Source: Cylindrotheca closterium (lineage: Eukaryota; Bacillariophyta; Bacillariophyceae; Bacillariales; Bacillariaceae). Taken from it: DNA of 64,000 bases. Position numbers and translations under genes: made by a program. Numbering within the stretch: the first letter of the stretch is position 1; each line of letters starts with the position of its first letter. A model generated the notes under the pieces. It did no database searches. It was not told where the DNA came from and saw nothing but the letters and a program-made list of their open reading frames with translations. The stretch is from NCBI GenBank assembly GCA_933822405.4, contig CAKOGP040000779.1, forward strand, positions 1-64,000, in the 5' to 3' direction. Of the stretch, positions 18,890-28,900 are shown in pieces.

Positions 18890-21800
18890 ATGAGTTCACC
18901 TCCCTCGTTTGAGCCTGAAACCCAACCGCAACATGAATTGACCCAACTTGAAATGGACGACAACTTTACCATCATTGACTCCGTCGTTTGGGGAGGACCG
19001 GATACTACAGAGTATGATGAACTCGCGGCAAAACCCAAACCCGATCGTTCTGGGGATCCCTGTTATTGTAGACCTACAGGCAACGGAGAACGAACTTGTG
19101 TGGATTTGAGTTGCATCCTGCATGCGTGTTTGGAGGAATGCCGATCCAATTGTCCGGCGGGTGATTCCTGTGGCAATAAGAGGATTCAAAAGCGCGAATG
19201 GAAGGACTTTGAAGTTATTGATGCTGGGAAGAAAGGTAGGGGCTTACGATTGCTAGAAGATGCTAAGAAGGGAGACTTGATAACAGAATACTGCGGTCGT
19301 GCTGTCAACAAAAAATACTTGCCTCGCTTATTCCAACGCTATGGGAACGAACGGAAATTGTACATTATGGCCCTCGACAAAGATATTTACTTGGATGCTA
19401 GAAGTCATGGAAGTTTAGCCCGCTACATTAACCACGCTTGCGAACCAAATTGTCAGGTGGAACGGTGGAAGGTCCGCGGGGTGGTCCGAGCCGCTGTCAT
19501 TGCCAAATGTGACATTCCAGCTGGAACAGAGCTCTCCTTTGATTATCAGTGGGAACGAAAGCGAGGGCGAGCTCCAACCAAATGTCACTGTGGTACACCG
19601 ACCTGTCGGGGAACTCTGGAGGTCACCAAGTCCATGGACGAGCTGGCGTTGGAAAAGAAACTCAACGCACATTGGAAGAAACCATTTATGATGCGACCGC
19701 AAAACGAGATTGTCAATCGATGCGTCAAGATTTTTTCCAAGGAATCTCAAATCTATTTTATTGGGGATGTCACGTCGTACGATCCAGATACGGGGAAGCA
19801 CTTGATCATGTATCGACACGATTTTGAAGAAGTCTGGGAAGAGCTCAAGAACGAAGACTGGATGATTCTCGACGAAGAAGCTCAACAATTTATCATTCGC
19901 AAGAAGGTGACTCCTTTCAAGATTAGTGATGAATCTTCGTCTCTCTTGAACAATAACATGCTACCTGGAATGCTCCTACAGGGCCGGGGACAAATTGCAA
20001 AGAACTATCTTTATGTTCCGACTCAGGTCAAGACGACCATGCAATCCAAACACTTGATCGAACGATGTCAGCGAACTTGCCGTGTTACCATCACTCTACA
20101 AGAGTTTACGATCAATTCTGTAATCAACAAGACAGAACCTGAAGACACAGAACACAATGAGAAGCTGACAGCAATCTCCAAAAGTAAGGATGGGGTTGCC
20201 TGGAAGTTAACCATTTTGGGCGACGACATTTCCAAAGCACATGCTATTTTAGAAAAGAACGTGGCCTTTACGGAACGGGTCCTTGCCACAGAAGCAGCAA
20301 GTGGAGTTGCCAACGGGGTCAGTCCCAGTCCAATGATGCCCACTCCAAATCGATCTCCTTTGCCCAATGGTCCAGCCGGTTTGGCAATTACGCCCAGCCA
20401 ACTCGTGACACAAAATAGTACCGAAGTCATCTTACCAAGAACAATTGTGGATCAAGCAAAGCAATTGTTGCCAGTTGTGAGAGACTTGTGTCGGAGCGTC
20501 AACTTTTCGTTTGCACCATCGGAATCGAAAAGTAAACAATTTGCAAAGATTTTGGTGGATGGAAGCCTCCAGTCGGATGTGGAAGCCGCCAAGGGGCATC
20601 TTTGGCATTTGTTGGAACAGGCCTGTCAAGAAAATAATGCTCCCAAGACTCCTTCCGGTCTATACAAAGACTTGTGCATTTTGGGAGGTGAGATGAGCAG
20701 TCGTGACTTTCACAATCTTTTGGAATATGGCAAGACAGATACAGGAAACCAATTTCTATCGAAACAAGAGAGACAACAGCGCCAGCAACAGGAAATGATC
20801 AGACGTCTAGATGCCAAGGAAGACCTTACCAAATGGTCTCCTTTCTTCGCTTCATTCGAGATTTGTCAAAGATGTACGATATGGGTCCAGTCTGATTCGG
20901 ACAAGGGCCGTATTGATAGCGCCAATCGACGAGTGAGTGAAGCCACTCCAGATGCACCCCGAAAGATATACTTTGGATGTAATCCGAGAGAAATACCCAA
21001 ATTGTGGGATCTTGTCAAGTTGCGGTCCCAAGAAGTTGGACGGGGCGTCAAATATTTGTACCTAGGATCGGATCGTTTGTATCAACCAATGATGATGAAG
21101 AACAGTGGCCGATTCTTCGAATTTGTGCAAAAAGCGACTGGAGCCAATGTCACAGTAGATGGGATGACTGGAGATCACTTGCGGATTGACGGTCGCACTA
21201 AGGATGAGTCGAGTAACCCAATTGACGAAAACGGAAAATCAAGATCAGAGGAAGAACAAGCAGAATTGGCCGAAGAATTGGTACGATTACAAGTCGAAAT
21301 ATTTCGCGACAATGCCATTCGCAAGCAGAATTGGATTTTTGGAAGGGATTGGACACTGGCGGCGAAGAAAGCACGAGGCAATTCTTCTCCTGACGGTTCA
21401 CTTGCATCCGGAATCAGTGCCTCTTCGTCGAAATCAGTCTCTTTTGATTCGAAAACACTCATGCAAGCCTGCGTCGAAATTGAAGAAATCGTTACAAATC
21501 TCAATTTCCGAGGCACGGTGGGGGCTCATGCAGCAGTGATTCTGTATCGGTATGCTGCCGTTTTGCAGGATACCCAACTAAAGATTCGTGAAATATTGCT
21601 AGCGGCTATTTTCATTGCAAACAAGGCACAAAAGAACAAGAAATGGAAACCCTTGGAGCATATCTTGAGGGCAGCTTACAAGAGCTTCTATCCTGGAGTG
21701 CATTTTGATTCGAAGATGGCCGAAGTAGTTGTTTGGGAAGAAAAGGTCCTTGCAGCCGAATCCGAGATATTGCTATCTCTTCAATACGATGTCTTTTGGA

Positions 21801-24274
21801 AAGGTTTTGATTGGATTGAAGCAGCAGCAAATCAGTCTGGGGGAATGGATAAAAAGTCAGCCAGAAATGCTCTGATATTGTCGGTCAGTGGACCTTTCAT
21901 GTCAGCCGGGCCTGAAGTTTGGCTCGAGTATGGTCCTGATCATATATTCGCTGCAGCAGCTGGTTTCATGGGGGAGAAGATAGAACCACTCTTCTCAGCG
22001 TTGTCACTGATACCCATTCGGGTTATGCGTGTGGCAGAGATTATTTCTTCATGCATCAAAGAAACTGGAAGAAAACAATCGGAATCCATTTTTGAGCGCA
22101 AAAAAGCATTTTTGAGTCGGCTGGAAGGAATCAACACAACCTGTGTGTCAGCGATGATTTCATTCAATACTGACAATCCAAGTGGACAGCTTTCCGAGCG
22201 GGAACAGAGATATCGCATCATTGGAGATCGATGTCGAAAGCGACGTGTCTACTCTCAGATTGCCAAGGTAACGATAAAGGAATTGATACTTCCATACCTA
22301 GATGGTATCAGTGCGGAAAGTAATTGCAACATTTACATCGAGCAAGGCTCTCAGGAAGGTTTCTATGATGTCGCGATGGAAGGCTCATGGAGAGCCATTT
22401 CGATTGCATCCTTCTTATTGGATGAGTCGGTAAGAAGAATGGGACAATTGCCGTCGCCATTGGATAGTACAACCAATGTGAAATCTACAAGCATCATTCA
22501 AGCAAAGGGGGATGCTGGTTTGGTTCAAATGGATTCCATTGAAACTGTTGATGCTTGGATGGGGACTATACAAGCAGATATTGAAAAGAAGGCACCCTGG
22601 GGACGCAAGACGGGGGGAAAGTGCTGTGTTCCAGGCAAAATCAAGGAGTCAGATTTGAGGCAAGCTGGATTGAGATGGTGGCTTCCGCCAAGATATGGCC
22701 CAACCACCTCTGGGTCCATTTGCGAAATGTTCCTCATCAACAACGGTGACTCCGAAGCAATCGAAGCCCTTGGGGACCTGACGCAGGCATTCCAAGGCGA
22801 ATCCGAGGCATTCTCCCGCCTGAATTCTGCTGCATCCCAGCAATTGAATGGCAACAGTGATCGATTTGTAGCACTTTCAATGCAACGATGGCCCTCCGAG
22901 AAAGTGGCCAATTACGAACAGAAATTGGTAGATGGCTCCAAGAAGGATCCAACGAAGGCTTCCACGAAGGATTCCAAGAAGAGGAGGAAAGATAGGGAGA
23001 AAGACACCGCTCCAGTTAAATTGGGCTTTTCCCCAGCTGCTTTGCAAGAGATGCAACTACTTCACAAAATTCATGGGCTCATCAAGTCTCCTTACGGTCA
23101 TCCGAACTTTGTGCTTCCTGTTGGTGTTGCCATGCCATCCGAAGTCGAAAAAGAAGACGTTGATTCGCCAGTGAGCGGATCAAAAATCTTGGATCAAAAG
23201 CGTATCAATGATGACATTGAAGACATTTTCTCGCTCACAAGAACAAGCTTGGAGAACGAGGCCGCGGCTCAAAGTGAACGCAAACGAATTGAAAAGATAT
23301 CGGGTCCACATCTCGTTTTCCATGCAACGCCCTTTGTCATGCAACGTTTCTGCAGCAAAAAGAGCAAGAAAGAACCAGTCAGTCCAAGCATCCTTGCAGC
23401 ATGGTTTAATGACTTGCTATCCGCGATGCTGCACTGTCACTCCAATGATATAGTCCTGAGAAACTTTCAAGGGGATCAAATTGTCGTAGACCACAGTGGA
23501 GTCGCCAAGTTTGCTGGCTTTTATCGTGCCACGATTTTGAGTTCCGCAGACAGGTTGATGGATATTTACAGAATGGCAGAAGATGGGGAACTCAAACGCG
23601 AAGAAAAGAGCAAGAGCACAGAAATGCTGAGCAATCCATATGCAGCACCTGAAATACTATTGGGGGCACCCAAATTCATGAAAGAAACCGACATTTGGAC
23701 CTTGGGCTGCTTCTTTGCGCATTTGCTCCTGGGTCGTCCAGCTTTTGGTGGGAGCAGTCGAGACTCACCTCCCAGTAGAGAATCCATGCTGACAGCAATG
23801 TACAAGATGGTTGGGGTTCCTGCCGAAGATAACTTTCGAGAGGCAGCAAAATTCCCATACTACCGCAAGCCGGCAAAGAAGTATCCTCCAGATGTGAAGA
23901 AAGCTCTCAATGCCATGTTGAAAGACGAAGCTCCAAAACACATGGATGCCATTGATTTAATTGACAAGATGCTTCGATTGGACCCACGAGACCGAGTAAC
24001 AGCCGAAGAGGCCTTGCAACACAAATTTATGCAAGATTACATCGAACAGAGCAACGAAGCCGAGTTTCGTGACAAGTTTGTCAATGACTGGATCTCGTTG
24101 AAACGCAATTCCATGCGCCCCAACGATGAAATGGAAAAGGAACGTGGAATCAAACGCAAAGCAATGCTAATGGCAGCCTCCAATACCGCCGCAGAAACCA
24201 AGACGGAAGCCGACGATCTATATGATATGGACGACCTTATGGAGTCAGCGACGAAGGCAGCCAAAGTGGATTAA
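18890..24274 (+). CDS. SET-domain histone methyltransferase fused to cyclin box and CDK-like pseudokinase
   Basis: One uninterrupted 1794-codon frame. Residues 56-103 form a Cys-rich AWS domain. The SET domain spans 104-227, with KGRGL (115-119), the SAM-binding NHACEPNC (181-188) and ELSFDYQ (214-220), followed by post-SET KCHCGTPTCRG (231-241). This order matches H3K36 methyltransferases (SETD2/Set2, ASH1 groups). Residues 855-1060 look like a tandem cyclin fold of cyclin T/K/L type. Residues 1375-1720 resemble a CDK-family kinase: ALQEMQLLHKIHG (helix C), NPYAAPEILLG (APE intact), DIWTLGCFFAHLLLG, RVTAEEALQHKFM. Catalytic motifs are lost: LRNFQGDQI replaces HRDLKxxN and KFAGF replaces DFG, so it reads as a pseudokinase. 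Two or three KH-like segments (about 375-465, 512-580, 720-815) are tentative. Likely nuclear, coupled to transcription elongation (inference). Confidence 0.88.
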   Translation: MSSPPSFEPETQPQHELTQLEMDDNFTIIDSVVWGGPDTTEYDELAAKPKPDRSGDPCYCRPTGNGERTCVDLSCILHACLEECRSNCPAGDSCGNKRIQKREWKDFEVIDAGKKGRGLRLLEDAKKGDLITEYCGRAVNKKYLPRLFQRYGNERKLYIMALDKDIYLDARSHGSLARYINHACEPNCQVERWKVRGVVRAAVIAKCDIPAGTELSFDYQWERKRGRAPTKCHCGTPTCRGTLEVTKSMDELALEKKLNAHWKKPFMMRPQNEIVNRCVKIFSKESQIYFIGDVTSYDPDTGKHLIMYRHDFEEVWEELKNEDWMILDEEAQQFIIRKKVTPFKISDESSSLLNNNMLPGMLLQGRGQIAKNYLYVPTQVKTTMQSKHLIERCQRTCRVTITLQEFTINSVINKTEPEDTEHNEKLTAISKSKDGVAWKLTILGDDISKAHAILEKNVAFTERVLATEAASGVANGVSPSPMMPTPNRSPLPNGPAGLAITPSQLVTQNSTEVILPRTIVDQAKQLLPVVRDLCRSVNFSFAPSESKSKQFAKILVDGSLQSDVEAAKGHLWHLLEQACQENNAPKTPSGLYKDLCILGGEMSSRDFHNLLEYGKTDTGNQFLSKQERQQRQQQEMIRRLDAKEDLTKWSPFFASFEICQRCTIWVQSDSDKGRIDSANRRVSEATPDAPRKIYFGCNPREIPKLWDLVKLRSQEVGRGVKYLYLGSDRLYQPMMMKNSGRFFEFVQKATGANVTVDGMTGDHLRIDGRTKDESSNPIDENGKSRSEEEQAELAEELVRLQVEIFRDNAIRKQNWIFGRDWTLAAKKARGNSSPDGSLASGISASSSKSVSFDSKTLMQACVEIEEIVTNLNFRGTVGAHAAVILYRYAAVLQDTQLKIREILLAAIFIANKAQKNKKWKPLEHILRAAYKSFYPGVHFDSKMAEVVVWEEKVLAAESEILLSLQYDVFWKGFDWIEAAANQSGGMDKKSARNALILSVSGPFMSAGPEVWLEYGPDHIFAAAAGFMGEKIEPLFSALSLIPIRVMRVAEIISSCIKETGRKQSESIFERKKAFLSRLEGINTTCVSAMISFNTDNPSGQLSEREQRYRIIGDRCRKRRVYSQIAKVTIKELILPYLDGISAESNCNIYIEQGSQEGFYDVAMEGSWRAISIASFLLDESVRRMGQLPSPLDSTTNVKSTSIIQAKGDAGLVQMDSIETVDAWMGTIQADIEKKAPWGRKTGGKCCVPGKIKESDLRQAGLRWWLPPRYGPTTSGSICEMFLINNGDSEAIEALGDLTQAFQGESEAFSRLNSAASQQLNGNSDRFVALSMQRWPSEKVANYEQKLVDGSKKDPTKASTKDSKKRRKDREKDTAPVKLGFSPAALQEMQLLHKIHGLIKSPYGHPNFVLPVGVAMPSEVEKEDVDSPVSGSKILDQKRINDDIEDIFSLTRTSLENEAAAQSERKRIEKISGPHLVFHATPFVMQRFCSKKSKKEPVSPSILAAWFNDLLSAMLHCHSNDIVLRNFQGDQIVVDHSGVAKFAGFYRATILSSADRLMDIYRMAEDGELKREEKSKSTEMLSNPYAAPEILLGAPKFMKETDIWTLGCFFAHLLLGRPAFGGSSRDSPPSRESMLTAMYKMVGVPAEDNFREAAKFPYYRKPAKKYPPDVKKALNAMLKDEAPKHMDAIDLIDKMLRLDPRDRVTAEEALQHKFMQDYIEQSNEAEFRDKFVNDWISLKRNSMRPNDEMEKERGIKRKAMLMAASNTAAETKTEADDLYDMDDLMESATKAAKVD

Positions 24275-24710
24275 GGAGCTACAGTATAGTGCTGTAGGGT
24301 TCGATGAAAGGTTGAACACGTAATGGAATCCTCAGCTATCTTGTTGCAAGAAAAATATTGACTCCAACATATATACCGGTAAACTAATGAAGCCTTTTCA
24401 ATCTTGTGATACTCCAGGGGCTTCAAGTCTGTTTCTGCATTCTTCGCTCTTCCCGTAACACAGCGTATGCACAATGACCCGCTTGGAAGTATCATTATAT
24501 ATTATAATATCAATACGCCGCGATGCATTTTCTCTGTGCGACCCGGTCATTTTCGGCTGTTTTCAACCGTCAAATTGAAAATCCGAGAGCGTTTGTCTCG
24601 CGTGTTCTTTGCGCTTTTCCAGTTACGGTACAATCAATGGTTCAACTCCCAGAGCGCATGTTGCAAACAAACCAGAACCTTGCAAGCATCTTCTAGTCCA
24701 TGACATCGCC
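24275..24710. other. Intergenic region downstream of SET-cyclin gene
   Basis: 436 bp containing the 3' end of the SET gene and the promoter of the BspA-type gene. A TACCGGTA palindrome lies at 24374-24381. The frame of the next gene is open back to 24609 but has no ATG there. Confidence 0.4.
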
Positions 24711-26654
24711 ATGACTGGTCCAATGAACAAAATGAATGAAAACGCTGCTACCTATTATGCTATCAAAAGCTGTTCACGATTACATGCGCCTGTCCTGTTT
24801 TTTAGTTGGGACGATGCTTCCCAGTTTCTTCACAGCTCCACGCTGTCTTCCACAGAATACGCCGAGTTCGATGATATGTATCATGCTCTGGAATACATGA
24901 GCAGCAGCGACAGCTCTAATGAATCTCCTATTGCTCAAGAAGCGATACCAGCTGTTTCCACAAGCTGTGTCGCCCGAGCTGCTCATTGTTATAATAATAC
25001 TTTCCAGAGACCAGCTGAAGTGTGGAAAGCCACTACGAAACGATCACTCCCAGAGAGTGAACGACGCATCAAACGACGTAAACGGAATCGTATAAAAGAT
25101 GATCTATGCGCCACCACAAAGGCCCTGAGTGCCCTCAACTTTGACCGAAGCAATGGCAATCCCATGCTGACAAAGAATAACAGCAACAACAGCACCATGA
25201 ACAACGAGTTCTTTTTGTACACTGGACAAATACACGACGACATACCCAAAACAGTCACTTATGTTCGGACGCAAACATCGTTAGACTTTATTCCAGAAAG
25301 TACCTTTCGGGATCTAAAGCAGTTGGGGACTGTGGAAATTCAGAAACCGGTTCGAGTGATTGGACGTAGAGCCTTTTTTTCGTGTCGATCGCTTACAGAA
25401 GTATCCTTACCTTCCACTGTCAAGGTAATTGGTGATCATGCCTTTCGATCATGTTTTCCATCCGGCTCTTTAGCGCTTCCAGAAGGATTGGAAACGATTG
25501 GAAAGTGGGCCTTTCGACAGTGCGAGTTTAGGTCCATGAGAATCCCGGATTCGATTGAAGAAGTTACCGAAGCCTCCTTTTCCAACTGTTCCAAGTTGCT
25601 GTCCTGTGAAATATCCGAAAAAATGATTCGAATTCGAGATGGGGCCTTTTCGTATTGCCAACGATTAAGGAATATTGCTATTGGCAAGAACACCAGAACC
25701 TGCAAACGTGGTGTATTTGGTGGTTGCCAGGATTTGCTTGACCTCTTCCACTCGGAGGATGCCTTGGTGGATGCCTTGAAGCACCGTTTCGATGCACTGC
25801 CCTTGCACAAAACATGCTATTACCAGAGTTTCTCGGAAAATGTGGAGATTGTTCAAATGTTGGATATGAATTCGGACGATGGATCGAAACAGGATTGCCT
25901 TGGAATGACTCCTCTGCACATTCTAGCCCTCTCCTCCAGACAGGATATTCAAATGTACCAAAATGTGATCGAATGCTCCCCCAGTGATCTTGTGACCCTT
26001 GATAGATGGGGCGAAATTCCATTGAATTATGCTTGCCACAATGATATTCCAGTTGATATTCTCCAATGCATGCTAGAAGGTCACCTGTCAATGTTTCATA
26101 CGGAACATATAATCTGGGGAAGGTTGATCGATATATTGTGCTCCATTGGAGCGTCCCGAGAAAAGTTTCAGCTGGTACTAGAATCCCAACAAAGATATTC
26201 GCCCAATGAGAGACTCGATTGGGCTAAGATCTTGGAGACAACATTGCATATGAATGCTAACCCTGAAACCACTAGGTTTCTCTTTGAATGTAGCATTCAT
26301 CGACGATTGAAACAATTGGGGCTTGAAAAGTGGAGGTCGAGTGTGATCAATGAAGTGGCACAAATTGACGACTTCTCCAATCGACAAGCATGCAATGAGG
26401 TCGTGCACGAGAAGCTAGTAGAGATGGAGCGCAGGGAAATTCTTTCGTTGGTGGAACAATCAGTCTGGAAAGATAGAATGATGGATGGTGGCGAAGACAG
26501 TATGAAGATTGGATATCAAGAGGAAGAACCATCTGCGACTCGAAGCAATCCTTATTGGCGGGAACTCTGTCGCGTCAAGTGTGGTGCAGATATAGTGGTA
26601 TCCAATGTACTTCCTTTTCTGGGGAATTACCTTCAGCAACACCCAAAGAAGTGA
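24711..26654 (+). CDS. BspA-type LRR plus ankyrin-like repeat protein (647 aa)
   Basis: Single exon. The first ATG in frame is 24711 (MTGPMNKMNENAATYY). A basic nuclear-localisation-like cluster (SERRIKRRKRNRIKD) lies near residue 118. BspA/LRR_5 repeats follow: LGTVEIQKPVRVIGRRAFFS, LTEVSLPSTVKVIGDHAF, GSLALPEGLETIGKWAF, FRSMRIPDSIEEVTEASFSN and more, about six units. Then come DALKHRFDALPLHKTCYYQS and ankyrin-like CLGMTPLHILALSSRQDI. The LKHRFD..HKTCYYQS linker is shared with the protein at 16241-18157, so the two are paralogs. Function unknown. Confidence 0.8.
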   Translation: MTGPMNKMNENAATYYAIKSCSRLHAPVLFFSWDDASQFLHSSTLSSTEYAEFDDMYHALEYMSSSDSSNESPIAQEAIPAVSTSCVARAAHCYNNTFQRPAEVWKATTKRSLPESERRIKRRKRNRIKDDLCATTKALSALNFDRSNGNPMLTKNNSNNSTMNNEFFLYTGQIHDDIPKTVTYVRTQTSLDFIPESTFRDLKQLGTVEIQKPVRVIGRRAFFSCRSLTEVSLPSTVKVIGDHAFRSCFPSGSLALPEGLETIGKWAFRQCEFRSMRIPDSIEEVTEASFSNCSKLLSCEISEKMIRIRDGAFSYCQRLRNIAIGKNTRTCKRGVFGGCQDLLDLFHSEDALVDALKHRFDALPLHKTCYYQSFSENVEIVQMLDMNSDDGSKQDCLGMTPLHILALSSRQDIQMYQNVIECSPSDLVTLDRWGEIPLNYACHNDIPVDILQCMLEGHLSMFHTEHIIWGRLIDILCSIGASREKFQLVLESQQRYSPNERLDWAKILETTLHMNANPETTRFLFECSIHRRLKQLGLEKWRSSVINEVAQIDDFSNRQACNEVVHEKLVEMERREILSLVEQSVWKDRMMDGGEDSMKIGYQEEEPSATRSNPYWRELCRVKCGADIVVSNVLPFLGNYLQQHPKK

Positions 26655-27012
26655 AGCAGACTGACTCCTACCAGAATTTATTCACAATGACACAGTTTCC
26701 TATATAAATTACAGTATGTTCTAAAACAATATTTTGTTCAATCGCTGATTTCAACAAGCGGCAGATGTGCTATCAAGGATATCGGTATTGTATCTGGTAC
26801 CATGTACACGTACAATGGTGCTTTTGTATCGTCACAAAAAAGCGACAGAAACATTTATGAAAGACATTTGACACGTGACATATTGGTATGTTGGAAGTTG
26901 TCAAACGTAGCGTGTCAACCCAAGAGTAATATAGGACAGATATTGGTTGTAGCACGTAACGGGAATGTGCTTTCAAAACCATCTTTTGCTGCAATAGTAT
27001 ATCATTGGGAAC
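26655..27012. other. Intergenic spacer
   Basis: 358 bp, AT-rich, with CTGGTACCATGTACACGTAC near 26793. No gene seen; promoter region of the CRAL-TRIO/DUF6824 gene. Confidence 0.35.
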
Positions 27013-28684
27013 ATGTTTCCTCCAAACTCAGCCTTCATTACACCCTCGGAAAGCAACTCTTGCGTTTCATTTCTCAACTGTGGGGGACATTCGTCATTTC
27101 ACGGAGCTGCACTTCCTGTCTTCAGTCAACGCAAGACAGGCGATGACAGCAGAGATGAAATGAAACCTATCGAGGACTACCTTGCTTCCGAAATGAATAA
27201 ACTCTCTGTACAGGAACGGTCCAAAGCTCTCGACGATATCCATTGTGTCGGTGATGAGCTCGACGAGACCCCTGAAATGATTGAGAAATCCCTTGCAGAA
27301 TTTGACGAAATGCTTCAACGAAAAAAGAATGTAATCTATGAGATGGCTGAAAACCAAAATAGAGAATATGTCGAGAATCCAGAGTTCCGATTAAAGTTCC
27401 TGCGATCCGATTTGCACGATGTCAGCAAATCGGTTCGTAAGATGCTGAATTTCCTGCAACACAAGGCAACGTATTTTGGAAACGAAAAGGTCACCCGTGA
27501 CATCACGCTTGATGATTTGAATGAAGGAGACAAGAAGCTATTGTTGTTAGGCATCCAGCATATTCAGGAAGAAAGAGACCGAAGAGGCAGAGTCGTTCTC
27601 TTCTTTTTCAATCGATACATGGGTGTAGGCACGATTTATAATCATGTAAGGCTTCCGCTGTTTTTTTTGGTCTTATAGACTTCGGCGGCTTTCAAGAGGT
27701 CAACATGTTCCGTGTCTCTCACTGTGCTTCTATTTTCAACAGGCTCGGGTATCATATTATATTATGTTCAACATTCTTTCTCAGATTCCTGCCGTACAGA
27801 AGAAAGGGGTAAGAGATTTTTTTAGAGTGGACAATTGCTCTCTTTTCTGTTGTTGCTTAACCATCTGTCCCAATATTCACCTCACACCACAGATCGTCAA
27901 TTGCTTCTACGATATCACAAAACAAGGAGAGAATATCCCAAAGCCTGGGATCAGCTTTATGCTATCGATCTCAGATTTTGTGAACTCCCTTCCTGTCCGC
28001 TTTACAGCAATGCACCATTGCCTGAGGGCTGGGAAAGATGCAAACGTCGCCTTGAACAAGTTTGTGCTTGGAACAATTTCTAAATTTGCCCCGTACCATG
28101 TCAGGGCTAGAACCCGCATACACTACGGCACAGATTTGGAACTTCAATATCAGCTCAAAGGGCACGGAATTCCAGTCCATCATACGTTTCCTGTGGATTC
28201 GAATGGGAACATGCGTGAAGACATTAAGAATGTTTGGTTCTATAAGCATCTTCAAGCCGTGGAAGGTCCCAGTGAAAAAGATCCAGACATAGAAGAGCAT
28301 AACTGGGTCGATTTGCTAGAAGGGTATAACTGGGACGACTGGCCAATTGGAGATACTGATGAGAATGACGCAACATCTGGCCACTCGTCTCCAACTAGTC
28401 CGCCTCTCCAGGATATCCTCTTGGGGCGCGGGAAGCCGATCCAGAATCACTCTGGCAATGTCTGCTTTCGAGAGTATCTTAAACAGTTCAGTATTGAATA
28501 CAACGAAGCACCACGGCATCTCAGGCGAACGGTTCGTCTCAAGATAAGAGAAGATCTGAAAAGAAGAGGAATTCGGTTCCTTCAAGAAAAGGATGGCAGA
28601 TGGGTTGAATGTAGCGTAGCCGAAGCAGAGAAGACGATTGGCCAAGCCTTCCGGAATCAAAGAAAACAAAGCAGGAAAGAATAG
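27013..28684 (+). CDS. CRAL-TRIO (Sec14)-like protein with C-terminal DUF6824 domain
   Basis: Three exons: 27013-27645, 27743-27808 and 27893-28684. Both GT-AG introns (97 and 84 bp) are in phase 0; 496 aa. Exon junctions are supported by the inverted partial copy at 28901-29862, which keeps the same exon order. Residues ~50-330 resemble the CRAL-TRIO/Sec14-like proteins common in diatoms, with a helical N-lobe (LLLLGIQHIQEERDRRGRVV) and the RVSYYIMFNILSQIP and GISFMLSISDF strands. Residues ~400-496 match DUF6824: DILLGRGKPIQNHSGNVCFR, RRGIRFLQEKDGRWVECSVA, EKTIGQAFRNQRKQ. A lipid-binding lobe joined to DUF6824 (often viewed as a possible DNA-associated domain in stramenopiles) is unusual. 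Role unknown. Confidence 0.8.
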
Positions 28685-28900
28685 TCTGCTTGTTTCACGA
28701 CTTTTCCCTCTCACAATCTCAACCATTTGTGTGTACTCTACAGAATCGTTCGCTGTCTCCGGCCTTTGACCAGTGTACTAGTCAAGGCTGTTGCCTCAGG
28801 CAGTATTTGTAAAAGATATAACAAAGAAGTAGAACCACTTGCAAAATTTCACTAATCGGTGAACTTCGGAACCTTTCCTTTTGGCGATAACAAATAGAAA

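Noticed and set aside
24609..24710. 34-codon N-terminal extension of the BspA-type gene
   Set aside because: The extension begins at TTG, not ATG; the first in-frame ATG is 24711.
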